Notes under the pieces: model-generated | The model's input: the letters and a program-made list of their open reading frames with translations, nothing else | Database searches by the model: none | Told to the model about the DNA's origin: nothing | Assembly (NCBI RefSeq): GCF_016801865.2 | Contig: NC_068939.1 | Span: forward strand, 40,896,747-40,960,746 | Length of the DNA stretch: 64,000 nt | Source: Culex pipiens pallens | Lineage: Eukaryota; Arthropoda; Insecta; Diptera; Culicidae | Direction: 5' to 3' | Made by a program: the position numbers and the translations under genes | Part shown: positions 20,273-32,760 of the stretch, piece by piece | Layout of the letters: each line of letters begins with the position of its first letter | How positions within the stretch are numbered: position 1 is the stretch's first letter

Positions 20273-21058
20273 CCCGACCCCTTTTCGATTTGCGTGAAAC
20301 TTTGTCCTCAGAGGGGTAACTTTTGTCCCTGATCACGAATCCGAGGTCCGGTTTTTTGATATCTCGTGACGGAGGGCCGGTACGACCCCTTCCATTTTTG
20401 AACATGTGAAAAAAGAGGTGTTTTTAAATAATTTGCAGCCTGAAACGGTGATGAGATAGAAATTTGGTGTCGAAGGAACTTTTATGTGAAATTAGACGCC
20501 CGATTTGATGGCATACTCAGAATTCCGAAAAAACGTATTTTTCATCGAAAAAAACACTAAAAAAGTTTGAAAACTCTCCCATTTTCCGTTACTCGACTGT
20601 AATTTTTTTTGCAACATGCCATTTTAAGGTAAATTTAATGTATTTGTCGAATCTACATTGAACCAGATGGGTCATTCTTTCATTGAGAACAATTTTTTTC
20701 ATTTTAAAATTTCGTGTTTTTTCTAACTTTGCAGGGTTATTTTTATGGCAGTGTTTTTAAAACTTTTTTAGTGTTTTTTTTTTTAGATGAAAAATACGTT
20801 TTTTCGGAATTCTGAGTACGCCATCAAATCGGGCGTCTAATTTCACATAAAAGTTCCTTCGACACCAAATTTCTATCTCATCACTGTTTCAGGCTGCAAA
20901 TTTTTGAAAAACACCACTTTTTTCGCATGTTCAAAAATGAAAGGGGTCGTACCGCCCCTTCCGTCACGAGATATAAAAAAACAGAACTCGGATTCGTGAT
21001 CAGGGACAAAAGTTACCCCTTGGGACAAAGTTTCACGCAAATTGAAGAGGGGTCGGGG
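20273..21058. mobile_element. Foldback, ~300-bp arms, 190-bp loop
   Basis: The left arm 20273-20568 and right arm about 20760-21058 are inverted copies, from CCCGACCCCTTTTCGATTTG to the complement of AATTGAAGAGGGGTCGGGG. Both contain ATCGGGCGTCTAATTTCACA or its complement. The loop sequence recurs at 27000-27200. Confidence 0.8.
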
Positions 21059-21083
21059 CTACTGAGCAACTCTCTACGAAATC

Positions 21084-21775
21084 GAAATTTTCTGATCAAT
21101 TTGGTGCCTTCGGCAAAGTTGTAGGTATTGTTGAGGACTATTGAGAAAAAAATAGGTACACGGAAAAAAATTGCAGTTTTTTAATCAACTTTTTTTTACA
21201 AAAACTCAATTTCCCAAAAAAAAATATTTTCGAGATTTTTTTTAATATGGACGAAAATCCGCAACTTTTGAACTTTAGAGAAACATGGCCAAAAAATCTG
21301 CCGCCGAGTTATAAATTTTTGAAAAAATAGTGATTTTTGGAAAAAATCGAAATTTTATACCAAAAAAAATTTACCTCAATTTTTTATGTAAAATTGAATT
21401 TGCAATCGAAAAGTACTTTACAGATTTTTTGATAAAGGGCTCCGTTTTCAAGATATAGCAACCGAAATTTTAAATGTGCGTAATATTCAATGTTAGGCCC
21501 TTTTAAAATTTTAGTCTTGATTTTAAAATTTTCAGAATATTTTTTTCAAAAAGATCGAAAAATTTCACAAATTTCGATTTTTTCCCAAAATGACTATTTT
21601 TTTCAAAAATTTCAAATCTCGAAAATAAAAAAAATGAGATTTTGAGAAATATAGTTTTTGTGAAAAACAAGTTAATTATAAAATCTGCAAAAACAACCTC
21701 CGTGTACCTTTTTTCTGAATAGTCCACATCAATACCTACAACTTTGCCGAAGACACCAAATTGATTAGAAAATTC
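21084..21775. mobile_element. Foldback with CGGCAAAGTTGTAGGT arms
   Basis: AATTTGGTGCCTTCGGCAAAG at 21099 is inverted at CTTTGCCGAAGACACCAAATT near 21742. The match extends through the TAGGTACACGG/CCGTGTACCTTTTTT motifs. It belongs to the dispersed family also seen at 338, 28.3 and 52.74 kb. The inner part is poly-T/A-rich. Confidence 0.7.
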
Positions 21776-22740
21776 CTTCAAAGTTACAGATCTTCAAATG
21801 TTTACGTACCATTTTTGTATGAACAGCTGCCAAAATTGATTTTTTTTTTGTCAAAGGCGCGCTTGAAAATGCATATGGGATATTTATCGTTTCAAGTTAC
21901 ATTCCTCAAAAAGTAAAGTGGTTACAGTGGGTGTTCAAAATGATCCCCTAAACAAGAGAAAATAAACTTTTTTTGAACCGACAATTTGGGCATTACATGG
22001 TTAAATTCATTTATCAACTCTTTTTTTCATAAAGCATGAACATAAGATCCAAATGAAGAGTAGAAATTTTGCCCATTCAAGTGCCATACATTATTGTGAG
22101 TTGCAAGGAACATAAAAAAACGAAGAGCGGAAAATGACCCGCTTTTTTTCGGTCTGAGAAGATAATAATAACGTGCAACATTTTTTTCTTTATTCATTTG
22201 CTCCCACTTCACCCTAACCAGCAGCGAGCTGTTTACTTATGTGAACGATGTGGTTTTTAGCACATTTTTTTCTATTCTATTTAGTGGAATCTATGATTGC
22301 ATGACTGACTTTCCGGTGGAGTTCCAGGCCCGGTTGTCATTAGCATCCAATTATACGAGGCAGAGTACGCGAAATGTGTGAAATTTAGAAGCCAGGTGTG
22401 GGGGAGGAGGGAAAAATGAGAAGAAAAGGTGAACGACCCCCGCTGGTTGATTGACCATTTTGTTTGGTGGAGGAAGCGGGGAAAAAAATTGGTTAGAAAT
22501 AAACGCTACCAAAATAAATTCTGTCACGAACATTACAAATCGGTCTCGAACGAACAGAGTTTACTGCAGTTTGAAGTTATGAAAAAACGGTTATCGCCAA
22601 TGTGCTCATGCTCACAAATATAGCGGATGCAAATTCCAAAGAATTCCAACTGATACTAAATTAGTAGTGTAATTCCCCACTGCACTGATAAGTATTATTC
22701 CCTCTGAAACACTTTACAGTAACAGTGCTGTTCAAGGTCA
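21776..22740. other. Mostly unique, unassigned
   Basis: From about 22220 the sequence is less AT-rich and lacks visible inverted repeats (for example GGTGTGGGGGAGGAGGG at 22395). No exon with splice signals and no domain was found. It may be regulatory. Confidence 0.35.
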
Positions 22741-23240
22741 GACAGCAGGGTAATTGCTCCCAAAATTAGAACAAGACGTCTTCAAGTCCCAGATCCGGCT
22801 CCCCCGGACCAAGTAACGGACCTTCACCGTCCCTTCCAAGTAGCCGGACGGTTTGTGGCCACCAAAGAAGAACCCGTACAAAAACAAACAACGCCACTGT
22901 TTGTGGTAAACATCAGAATGTATACCAGAGAGTGTACACCCCTCCCCTGCTGAAAATGAGGCCATATGATGCAACACTTGCAGTCGCAGCGTCTCGCACA
23001 GTCCATCAGCATTATAGTTTAGTAGAATTTTCACCCTTTTTTAGCACGAGCGCTGGATGCACACCCCACAGCCCAACCCAGAAGGCAAAACCATGTTTCC
23101 AGCGAGGAAAAAAAGGGGGGGACCCATTGAAGCGCTAAGCGTTATACATATATTTGCAGGTCTGCCGCCCCAATTGCAGTTAGTAGCCGGGTAAAAAAGA
23201 GGCGGGCAGGGTGACTGCTCATTTGCCAATTTTTAATTAG
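22741..23240. other. GC-richer unassigned block
   Basis: About 500 bp with balanced composition (GATCCGGCTCCCCCGGACC, CAGCCCAACCCAGAAGGC). Open frames on both strands show no recognisable domain and no supporting splice sites. It may be an old repeat or regulatory DNA. Confidence 0.35.
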
Positions 23241-23865
23241 AAAGTTGAACATTGACTTGATCAAAACGACAAATACGAGGTCGTACAGTTCTTCTCATAA
23301 CGAATTTAATACAAATAGGGTATATGGCCCTATTTTGGACCTACTATGCAAAGCGTCAACATATTTCGCATAGTTCTCAGGAACGGTCTAACTAATTTGG
23401 CTCGTTTCAGGATTGTTTTGTGCCTTAATTTATGCTTAACAAAGTGTACTATTGAAAATTTAAAATAATTTAACCATTTCATTGTAATAAGCATTTCGAG
23501 TAAAACATTTTTTGGATGCTTTTTGGACTTATTGAATGTATTTTGGAGACATCGCTGAACCTATTTTGGACCCACACTCTGATTGGTTGAAATTTGGACA
23601 ACTCGAATTGCGGCGTGCGGCGGCAACACGCACACTTACAAAAACTCGGTTTGATAAACCAAAGGGCCTATCCACGATTATAATTTGGAAAATTTCTTTT
23701 CAGAAATTAAACAATTATGATGAAACAATGGATTTAAATTTGAAATCGTGTTTTTATTATATTGACTCCAATCTTTAGCAGGTCTCTGTCCTATTTACAA
23801 TTTGCATATTCTTACGACCTAATTGTTCAAGCATTAGAACATAAAAGACAACCCGTTATTAGTCC
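23241..23865. other. Spacer with CCTATTTTGGACC repeats
   Basis: The motif CCTATTTTGGACC occurs at about 23329 and 23560, with TTTTTGGACTT and TATTTTGGAG between. This suggests a degenerate repeat unit. No gene. Confidence 0.35.
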
Positions 23866-24110
23866 CGCCCGTGTGGATCAATCGGACCGCGCACTGGACT
23901 CACAATCCAGAGGTCGCCGGTTCGAATCCCGCGGCGGGCGCTCTAAAATTCTTTGTGTAAATATGGGTATTCGGCGCCGTCGCTCCGTGCCATACTTTCA
24001 TACACTTAGGAGCCCAGGGCGGCGAAGTCCTTGTAGATAAAAGGAAGACACTAGGGGTTGGTACTAGCAATGGTGGCTGACAGCTATAAAGTCAACTTCG
24101 TTTTTTATTA
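23866..24110 (+). mobile_element. tRNA-Val(CAC)-like SINE
   Basis: 23866-23940 folds as a tRNA-like head. Acceptor CGCCCGT/GCGGGCG gives 7 bp, the anticodon stem CTGGA/TCCAG has loop CTCACAA (CAC), and the T arm contains GGTTCGAATCC with one mismatch in its stem. The unrelated downstream body, AGCCCAGGGCGGCGAAGTCC, continues to about 24110. The body and the imperfect T stem argue for a SINE rather than a working tRNA gene. Confidence 0.65.
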
Positions 24111-24790
24111 GTCACAATAAAACACCTTAACTTAAAACTAAATGAATGACAGAGATGCATTCACAATACATAACAAGTAACAATGAAAAAAGGTTCTAAA
24201 TTTTACGCAGAGCTTAGGTTCAAATATTATTAAACAATCAAGAAATTTTAAAGGGAGATAATAGCTTGTAACTTGGTGTGAAACTTTCTCATCTGTCATG
24301 GTAAACTTTACAGTTGCTTGACAAAAAGTTTAACTACATGTTGCACTTTTAAAAACAATGTAATAGTTGAAAAAATCTTTGAATACCAAGGTGCCTTTGA
24401 TAGTCATAGTTTGTCTTGTTAAAAGCAGATTTGAGGTTTTCAAACATTATTTTTACTTCGAACTTACCATCACTTAGGTTGATGATATAATTTTTAAGAA
24501 AATCATTTATATCAATTCTTAGTTAATTATGTTTATTAGCCTTTTAATATAATACATATAAATTATAGGAAATATTGTTAAAAATTCAGAACTTTGCCTG
24601 AAATTCGTTGAAACTAGTTTTGTTTATTAAATTATGGATTTATATTACATGTCTAACTGAATTTAAAGAATGAATCAAAAGTTTTCACATTTTATATGAA
24701 ATTTGTTTTACTGGAAATGCCTTTAAATTATGAGATTTTTTTAAATTATGTTTCAAAAACAAATAATATTTAATAATCTTTATATTACTT
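24111..24790. other. AT-rich spacer
   Basis: No coding or repeat border is seen. Confidence 0.35.
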
Positions 24791-26121
24791 AGGGTACGTT
24801 ATCCATTAGTGGACCCCTTTCCTATAGTGGACCCTCTGTAGGGTTTTTAATGGAAAATTCAATAAAATCACAATTTCAAGAGTGTTGTTGTCTACAAATC
24901 TTTTATTTGGCATGTTCAGCATCATTTAAAACAATGTTGACTGACATAGAATCGTCCTTTTCACCAAAATAAGTGTTTTGAGTTCGACATCTGAAATCAG
25001 CCATGGCCACTAGCATTTTCACAACAAAACAGCATTTATATTTTATTATTGAATTAACCATCCAATCATTTTTTGACTGATTATTTAACTTCAGCAAGTC
25101 GAAGTAATGTAAGTTTAAGGATATTTACTCAAATAAAGCGAAGAAATGCAATTTTCTAGCAAAAATTATGGGGGTCCAATATAGGACAACGAAAATCCAA
25201 ACTTTTCCAAAAGTGGACCCCTGTTAATTAAACCTTCAAAAATGATGAAAACTGTGTATTCAAGCAAAAGTTTCTCTAAAACATACAATAAATGCTAGTT
25301 GTTATCAACCTAAACGCATATTTTTTTAATTATGAGTATACATATAGCTGTTTTCATGTTAAAAGTACCAATAATGCTGAAGCCGTAAGAATTTATAATT
25401 AATCAAAACTATAGTTAATTGTACTTAACTGAAGCACCATAATTGCAGTTTGAAATGATATTTTATAATAATAAATCAATAACAAAACATTTTTTTCCAA
25501 TAAACATGCGTGGTTTTATCAGCAACTGTAAACAATTCTATTGTTTAGTTTCGGTCAACCATTTATGTAATTAATATGGAAAAATTTGCATCAAGATTAC
25601 TTTTTTTAAATTATTTTTATGTTTACAGTGGTTTTTGAGACGTTTTCTCTGATCTTTTTCGGAAATAAATGTGTTTAAATGTCTGTTTGGTTTTTTGTTG
25701 TTAAAAGCCAAATTTGTTAACAAAAAATATTTGTTTATGATGAAAAGTGAGCAAAATCCATCTTTTATTCATTATATCTATCATTAGACCTACACCATGC
25801 ATCAAAACATCAAATATCGGTTAAATTTGGTATAAAAATAACAGTTTGCCTATAGTGGACCCGGGTCCACAATCGGATTATGGACCCGGGTCCACTATAG
25901 GAAAAGGGGGTCCACAACAGGCAAAAAAAACTTTTTTTTCAATTGGCTATTTTTCTGCTCAAAAACAAATAACTGATGAAACAAATAGTCAAAATTGTTC
26001 AAAAGACTTCAGTTTTCATTGTTTTGTACAAAGGGTTATGAAAAACTGCTTAAAATATTGAAAATTTGTGAAAAATGTGCATCGGCTCTACTAGGGGGTC
26101 CACTAATGGTTAAAATACCCT
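24791..26121. mobile_element. 1.33-kb TIR element, AGTGGACCC motifs
   Basis: The ends AGGGTACGTTATCCATTAGTGGACC and GGTCCACTAATGGTTAAAATACCCT are inverted with a few mismatches. Further AGTGGACCC/GGGTCCACT copies lie inside, including the palindrome-rich stretch at 25850-25915. The interior is AT-rich and encodes nothing recognisable, so it is non-autonomous. Confidence 0.7.
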
Positions 26122-26999
26122 ATTTTACCTTTTCCTAGTAGAAGATTGTCCGAAGAATCCGAAAATGCATTCCGTTTTACGATTCAAAATCATGTTCATT
26201 GAAAAAAATCATGACACGTTGAGAAGATGAAAATAATGCTATTTATCAACATTTTCTTAGGTATAGTTAACAAACTTTTTAAACTTTTCAAAATTTCATG
26301 AAAAGTTCTTCATGAGGTACTTTGAGCACTTCAATTTTTACTCTTCATTTTGCGGAAAAATATCAAACCTATCAAAGTCACCCCGGCTATATATCTCAAA
26401 TCATAAAATTCATAATGTTAACATCCCATTAACCTCTTATGCTTATTTTTTTTTTCGAAGATTTTGTTTTTCTAGCTGGTTTGTGTTTCTAACATGATTG
26501 ACACGGTAAAATTTAAAAGTGTAATTTAATTAACGCTGCCAATTGTGAAAAAAATCGTTATACCTGTATTTTTAAAAATTATATTCAGATAAATATGCAA
26601 AAATCATATAAAACTTACAAAAAATATATTTTCCATATGTATATTTCTCTGATTAGTTTGCAATACGTCTTAAAAGCCATCACGATCTCCGACACATGTT
26701 TGATTTTTTTTTCTGAACCAAATCAAATTTTGTTTGTTTTCCAGTAAAGAGCATTTAAAAGACGTGCAGATGATAATTCAAAGCATTTTTTATTTATAAT
26801 TCGTAAATTGATCGAGAACTAATCGAAAAATTTATTTGTTTACAACTAGCGCTTAGGATCTTTTTAAAACAAACTCAAGATTCTTTAAATTTAATTCATA
26901 CGACTTTTTCAAAAACCACTCGTTAGCGATGTTGACAGCTCCTGTCACGGTGACAGCTGACGATTTAATGAACTAGACCGTTTAGGTTTTTCAATCGTT
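26122..26999. other. AT-rich spacer
   Basis: It contains AAAAGCCATCACGATCTCCGAC near 26672, related to AGAGCCACCGCGACCTCCGAC in the 10-13 kb tandem duplication. No gene. Confidence 0.35.
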
Positions 27000-28200
27000 T
27001 CCCCTTCAACACTATTTTTTTAAACTTTGCCATTTTTCGTTACTTGACTGTGAAATTTTTTGGAACATGACATTGTATGGGAAATTTAATGTACCTACTT
27101 TTCGAATCCGCATTGACCCAGAAGGGTAATTTTTTCATTTAGAACAAAAATTTTCATTTTAAAATTTCGTGTTTTTTCTAACTTTGCAGCGTTATTTTTT
27201 AGAATGTGATAATGTTCTACAAAGTTATAGACAATTACAAAAAAATTGATATATAAACATAGGGGGTTTGCTTGTAACCATCACGAGTAATTGCGATTTT
27301 ACGAAAAAAAAGTTTTGAAAAAGTTGGTCGCCGTTGATCATGGCCGTTCACAGACACGGACGGCGATACAAAGAAAAACGCAAAAAGTAACTTTTTCAAA
27401 ACTTATTTTCGTAAAATCGCGATTACTCGTGATCAGGGATGGAATAATCGCAAAAAAATCAATTTCGTTTGCGAACTTTCTTCACCCGCGAAAAAGAGAG
27501 GAGGCAAATCACGCAAAAGAAAATCGCTCCCGAAATTATCCAAGAAAATCAATCTGCTGATGATTTTTTGTGAATTTCCTTGTCACTTAATAATATTTAT
27601 TTCACTTTGTTTACACACATTGCCCGTCTACAAAATGTAACAGGTCATTTCTCGACGTGTGACGTTACACTTGTAAGTGTAGTAGTGAAAAGGATATTCC
27701 ACCGAATAATCAAGATGATAATTTTTTTAGATTCATTTTACCGATCTTTCGTGCGCAGGAGAGGAGAGCCATGCTCCTTTCGGATTTTTTCTCTTGATGA
27801 ACGTCCAGAGATTTTCTTTTGATGATGATTATTCCATCGCTGCTCGTGATGTTTTTAAGCAAACCCCCTATGTTTTGTAATTGTCTGCTCTACAACTTTG
27901 TAGAACATTATTACACTCTAAAAATATACTCTTCAAAGTTAGAAAAAACAGGAAATTTATAAATGCAAAATTTTGTTCTAAATGAAAAAAATGACCCTTC
28001 TGGGTTATTTCAGATTCGAAAAGAACATTAAATGTCCCATAAAAAGACATGTTCCAAAAATTTTCACAGTCGAGTAACGAAAACTGAAAGAATTTTTAAA
28101 ACTTTTTTAGTGTTTTTTTTTCGATGAAAAATACGTTTTTTCGGCATTTTGAGTACACCATCAAATCGGGCGTCTAATTGTACATAAAAGTCCCTTAGAC
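27000..28200. mobile_element. Nested foldback complex
   Basis: 27015-27260 and 27880-28090 are inverted copies (TTTCGTTACTTGACTGTGAAA against TTTTCACAGTCGAGTAACGAAA; GACCCAGAAGGGTAATTTT against AAATGACCCTTCTGGGTTA). The right side continues into the arm of the 20.3-kb foldback family (ATCAAATCGGGCGTCTAATT at 28160). Between the arms are smaller inverted pairs, for example GATGGAATAATCGC at 27441 against GATTATTCCATCGC at 27827. Confidence 0.65.
27281..27434. mobile_element. 154-bp hairpin MITE
   Basis: ATCACGAGTAATTGCGATTTTACG at the left is complemented by CGTAAAATCGCGATTACTCGTGAT at the right; the arms extend to about 45 bp. It sits inside the foldback complex. Confidence 0.7.
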
Positions 28201-28249
28201 AATAAATTTCTGACATAAAGTGAAATTAAAAATTACCAAAAAATGTTTT

Positions 28250-28440
28250 ACCCTGTATCATTTTTTCAGTGTCCTTATCTATACCTTCAACTTTGCCGAA
28301 GACACCAAATCGATCATAAAATATCTTTTAAAGATACAGAGTTCTGAATTTTTATATATAATTTTTGTATGGACAGCTGCCAAATTTGTATGGAAAATTA
28401 TATGGACAAAGTAATGATGCAAAATGGCTTCTTAGGGCAT
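28250..28440. repeat. Fragment of AAGTTGTAGGTATT dispersed family
   Basis: CTTTGCCGAAGACACCAAATCGATCA with the following GGACAGCTGCC and GATGCAAAATGGCTTCTTAG matches the families at 1-420 and 21.1-21.8 kb. Confidence 0.55.
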
Positions 28441-28581
28441 ACCAAAGGCACCAAAAAAGTGTCAGCCGGATTTAAAAATACAAAAATGAAAATAAAAAAA
28501 AGCGATTTCGTAGAGAATTGCTCATTTGTTAAGATATAAACGGATTCTTAAATTTATTTTTGGTGATTTTTTAAATAAATC

Positions 28582-28690
28582 ACGCTGGGACCCGTGGTGT
28601 AGGGGTAAGCATTGTTGCCTCACACCCAGTCGGCCTGGGTTCGATCCCAGACTTTTTCGAGACGATATTTGTCTGATAACGCCTTATATT
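28582..28690 (+). mobile_element. Truncated tRNA-derived SINE
   Basis: GACCCGTGGTGTAGGGGTAAGC, the B box TGGGTTCGATCCCAG and TTTTTCGAGACGATATTTGTC match the SINE at 19585-19790. The copy lacks the segment between the B box and TTTTTCGAG and is cut short after ACGCC. Confidence 0.65.
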
Positions 28691-28847
28691 TATTTTTGTT
28701 TATGTTTTATGCTCGACTCAATGAATAACTAAAAATTTCAATGATTTCGTTTCAGATTATGTATGATGTTAAATCTTGTGTCGATTCTGAATTTAATAAA
28801 TATGGCTAGTGATTTTTCACGGCAAAATAATTGAAAATCTACTTTAA

Positions 28848-28963
28848 CCCTTTCAGGCCTGATGACCCAAATATCAAATTTACCAAAACTAGCCTATAAA
28901 TTTCGTTTGGTCATAAGAATCATTTTTCCATCATCAACTTTTTTTAATTCAGGCCTGGAAGGG
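28848..28963. mobile_element. 116-bp piggyBac-like MITE, TTAA TSD
   Basis: TTAA at 28844-28847 and 28964-28967 flank the ends CCCTTTCAGGCCTGA and TCAGGCCTGGAAGGG. TTAA duplication with CCCTTT-type ends is the piggyBac signature. It is too short to be autonomous. Confidence 0.85.
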
Positions 28964-29022
28964 TTAAATAATTGCAAAAAGTTTTTGTTTTAGAATAATT
29001 GTACAAGAAAGTTGCTCCTGAC

Positions 29023-31602
29023 CAGGGTTACCAGGTCGAAATTTGAAAAATCTGGCAAAGTATCGAATAAAATCTGGCAAAATCTGGCAGACGGAAATCT
29101 AACAATTCGGAGTGGTGAAGGGGAGGGAGGGTATAAATAAATCCAAAAGTTTGTAGAATTCAGATGGTTTTACTGGTTGTATGGGCGTCAATATTTTTAA
29201 AAGATAGGCCCTGTTTATATACAACAACTTTCCAGAAGACACCATTTACCTAGGATGCACTTGAAACGAGTTAGAAATAAGTGTCGTACTCATATTAGGT
29301 AAATGTACTGCCAGTGTTGTCAGGAAATATAATTTTCCTGACTTATTTTCCAATCGGACTTTTGAAAACGCTATATCTTTTTTCAGAAGAGAGATAGAAC
29401 CATACCTTCTTAGAGAAAGTTTTAGAGGACAATCAGTGCTACACTCCTACGGTATTGGTTTTAAAATTGAGTGAAACCTGAAAATTATAAAAATCAAAAT
29501 ACTCAGGGTGACCACTCAAGTCGGGAAATCGGGAAAGTCGGGAAAAAGTCGGGAATTCGCCTAAATCCGCCAAAAAATCGGGAAAAGTCGGGAATTTATG
29601 AATTTTTGTCATAAAGTCGGGAAAAGTCGGGAATTTTGAGCATACTTGTTTGAAAATTATTTTTTAACTCTTGAATTATTTTGTAATATTTTGTACAATT
29701 TTCAAATTGAATTCACTGATTTCTGCTATAGTAACTTACTTTAAATTCAAGGTTCTTTTCACTATTTCAATAAATTTGAGGCATTCAAAATCTTAATGAA
29801 TATTGGGGTCTTTGACACAGATTTTCATAATATTTTTTATGAATCAAATGATCGCTATTAATTTTTGTTCATCAAACAAGAGGTAAAGTTAATGAAAAAC
29901 TGATATAAAAATAGAGCCTTAGAATTATGATTCTATTTAATTTTGTCACATAATTGAATATTTGAAAACAGATTCTAACTTGAGTTTGGCAATGGTTTTT
30001 TTTGTAAATATTTTTAATTGTTTAACTAAATTCATTTAGTAATTTAAAATTTGTTTTTTTTCCGAATGTTGCCATTGAACTTTTTTTTGTGAGTATGGGT
30101 AAATTACCTACCATAGATAAAGCTTGAAGTGGGTCTCGTGGCGCAGGGGTAGCGGCTTCGGCTGCCGATCCCGATGATGCTATGAGACGCGGGTTCGATT
30201 CCCGCCTTATCCACTGAGCTTCTATCGGATGGTGAAGTAAAACGTCGGTCCCGGTTTCTCCTGTCTCGTCAGAGGCGCTGGAGCAGAAATCCCACGTTAG
30301 AGGAAGGCCATGCCCCGGGGGGCCTAGTGCCAATAGTTTCGTTTCGTTTAGATAAAGCTTATTTTTAGTTTTCGGAAAACTTCAATATCGAATAAAATCC
30401 AAAATTGAAAAACTTTTTTCGTTTTGAAAACATAAATAATATATTGAAATTGCAAAAAAATAACAATAATCCAAGAAATTTTCAGTTCTTGCAATTTAAA
30501 AAAAATTGTCTTCAAACATTTTGCTTAAAATAAGTGGGAAAATATAAAATCATATCAAACTGAATTATCATTGAAAAAAAACAGTTAAATACTGACCATT
30601 AGATAAATTAACATTGATTAGAAAATTCAATATCAAAAATTACAAAATTAAAAAGGGAACTTGGCAAAAACGTTTTTTTATGCATTCCTTGACATTTTTC
30701 TAAATCCTTTGATTGAATAATAACAGCAGTCATGTTTTAATCATTCTTTGTTTAAAAATAATGATGAAGTTTAAAAAAAATTGGAACGCTATTTTAAGTT
30801 CAGTTATATTTAACTTTGTGTCATTTCCAGTTGAAACGAAGTATCAAAAACTATACGTTTGCCAATTTAAAAGATAACATGGAAGTTATAAGTATTGTTG
30901 AACTTTCGATTATTTTTTCAAAGATTAATTGTTTGTGTTTCTACTCTGAATCATAAATAATGAAATTCAATTTTTGAAGTTTTTTTTATTTGTTGTTTAG
31001 TTTCTGTATTTACAAAAAAATGTTTTTTTGCCTATGTTTAGATTTTTTTTTTAAATCCATTGAGATTTTTTTTTCGGTGGTTAATATTGACTGTTCTTAT
31101 AGAAAGTTGTTTGTGTGAAATCATTCTTTAGATAAGAAATGCCTATTATTTGAGCATTCTGGAAAAGTCTGAAAAAAAAAGTCGGGAAAAAGTCGGGAAT
31201 TTGAAAATGAAATTTTAGTGGTTTTCCCATACTAAATTCCATACAAAATTGAATCGCTTTGCGCAAAGTGTGGGCTGAACCAATCGCTCCCAAATTTTGG
31301 GGGGTTGTTCATGGACCCAAAAGGGACCGAAAAAACTTTGTTCTGAAAAATCGATCATGTCGAGTCATCCTAATGGGCAAAAAAATGATAAGTTACATTA
31401 TCTCTAAGGAAAACACAATCAATTTTATTTTATTTGCAATAAAATTCATTCATTTTAATCAAAAAGTTGTACAAAAATGGCTTAAAGTAAAAAATCTGGC
31501 AAAATCTGTCAATATCTGGCACAGAGAAGGGCGAATCTTTATTCTGGCAGACACTTGAAAAATCTGGCATTCCCAGATTTATCTGGCAACCTGGCAACCC
31601 TG
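29023..31602. mobile_element. 2.58-kb non-autonomous hAT-like element
   Basis: The ends CAGGGTTACCAGGT and ACCTGGCAACCCTG are inverted. CTCCTGAC at 29015-29022 and 31603-31610 is an 8-bp target duplication. Subterminal repeats are AAAATCTGGCAAA near both ends and clustered GTCGGGAAAAGTCGGGAATT at 29517-29640 and 31180-31200. The interior is AT-rich with no transposase. A SINE is nested at 30126. Confidence 0.85.
30126..30348 (+). mobile_element. tRNA-derived SINE nested in hAT element
   Basis: Almost identical to 16120-16336, ending in TTTCGTTTCG. TAGATAAAGCTT at 30114-30125 and 30349-30360 is a 12-bp target duplication. The low divergence between the two copies implies recent activity, and its position shows it is younger than the host hAT element. 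Confidence 0.9.
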
Positions 31603-31654
31603 CTCCTGACACAAAATATTCTTTGCAATAAAATATTAAAAGGTTGAGGCAAAA

Positions 31655-32760
31655 TTCCAATTAGGGAAAATATACCCATTTTAAGCCTAATAAGCGGTCG
31701 TGTTTGAATGATGCTGAATAATCTGGAGTGTTCCTTGAAATTTACTAAAATCAAGTACACTAGCAAGTAGAGCAGCTTTTTGTGAACATTGCTGTTAATT
31801 TTGACTTTTACTAAAAGTTGTTCTGTTGTTCATCAAGCATTAAAAAAATATTTCCCAAGTGTATTCTAATCTGCCGATAATACACTGGGCCACGCCCATT
31901 TTTCTTTTTTCAGCATAGTTCTTTTGCTTTCTTCTGCCTGCGCTCTTTTGTGTCTGTGCGTGGCATAGAGATCTCCACGGTTTCTCTCACGCACACCACG
32001 ATTATGTATTGGTATTTGTATTTAAAGTATTGTTTTGGTTTTTATCGATTGTGGTTGGCTGAATTCCAAGCAGCTGATTTTGTTTACACTATTTTTACGC
32101 AGACATAGGCAAATTGAGTAGACCAATCGTCTGTAAAAACCAGCTGTTTACCACGTGCTCGTGGTATAACAAAGAACACAGCTGATTTTGACAGACGAAT
32201 CATTATACTCGATTTGCCTATGTCTGCGTGTACATTTTGTTACAAACTAATACACTCTCACGCGTGGATATCTCTATGTATAGAGAAAGTTTCCTGGTAT
32301 CACTGGCTCACTCTAACAGAGTTATCTACGTGTGCATGTATTGCGTGTTTGTACACGAAGGGTTTTTAGGTTAAAATTTGTACCCGCCAGCAAAAACAAA
32401 TGGTAAGATAGTGTGCGTGAGATCGGGCTTAGATAGCTCTACAGGCGCTGCTGGCGGTGTTGGTGGCCACACTTTGCTCTTTTTTTGCTTTCGCTTCTTG
32501 CTCGGGTTTCGTCAGCCTTCGATTTAAATAGGTATAAACGTCAAGTGACTCGGCGCGTTAGTTTTTTCGATAGCGCTTGCTAATTTATTGCTTTTTTCGG
32601 GATTATTTTTCAATTGAGTGACTAACTAATGTGCAAAAGAACATGTTGCCGGTAGTTGGAAGCAATTTCATGTCATGAGCGCTTTGAAAACGTATTGAAT
32701 TTGATCTTTTTGGCCAGTAAATGGCATAAATGAGAGTGCTGCTGGTATGTTTATGGCCAT
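31655..32760 (-). repeat. Dispersed repeat, inverse of 7.9-10.3 kb
   Basis: Reverse-complement match to the split repeat at 7944-10330 and to the start of both tandem units at 10 and 11.4 kb. Landmarks are AAGCGGTCGTGTTTGAATGATG, GGGCCACGCCCATTTTTC and CATGTTGCCGGTAGTTGGAAG. Its middle (31920-32460) has extra sequence, including the inverted pair GCAGACATAGGCAAAT/ATTTGCCTATGTCTGC at 32099 and 32211, likely another insertion. Confidence 0.6.

Noticed and set aside
22738..23034. 98-codon minus-strand ORF
   Set aside because: No recognisable motif, no splice sites of quality, and competing frames on both strands are equally open.
23866..23940. Functional tRNA-Val(CAC) gene
   Set aside because: It folds tRNA-like, but the T stem has a mismatch and an extra base before the acceptor strand. 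The tRNA-like part continues into a SINE-type body, and related heads occur at 19.8 and 41.4 kb.
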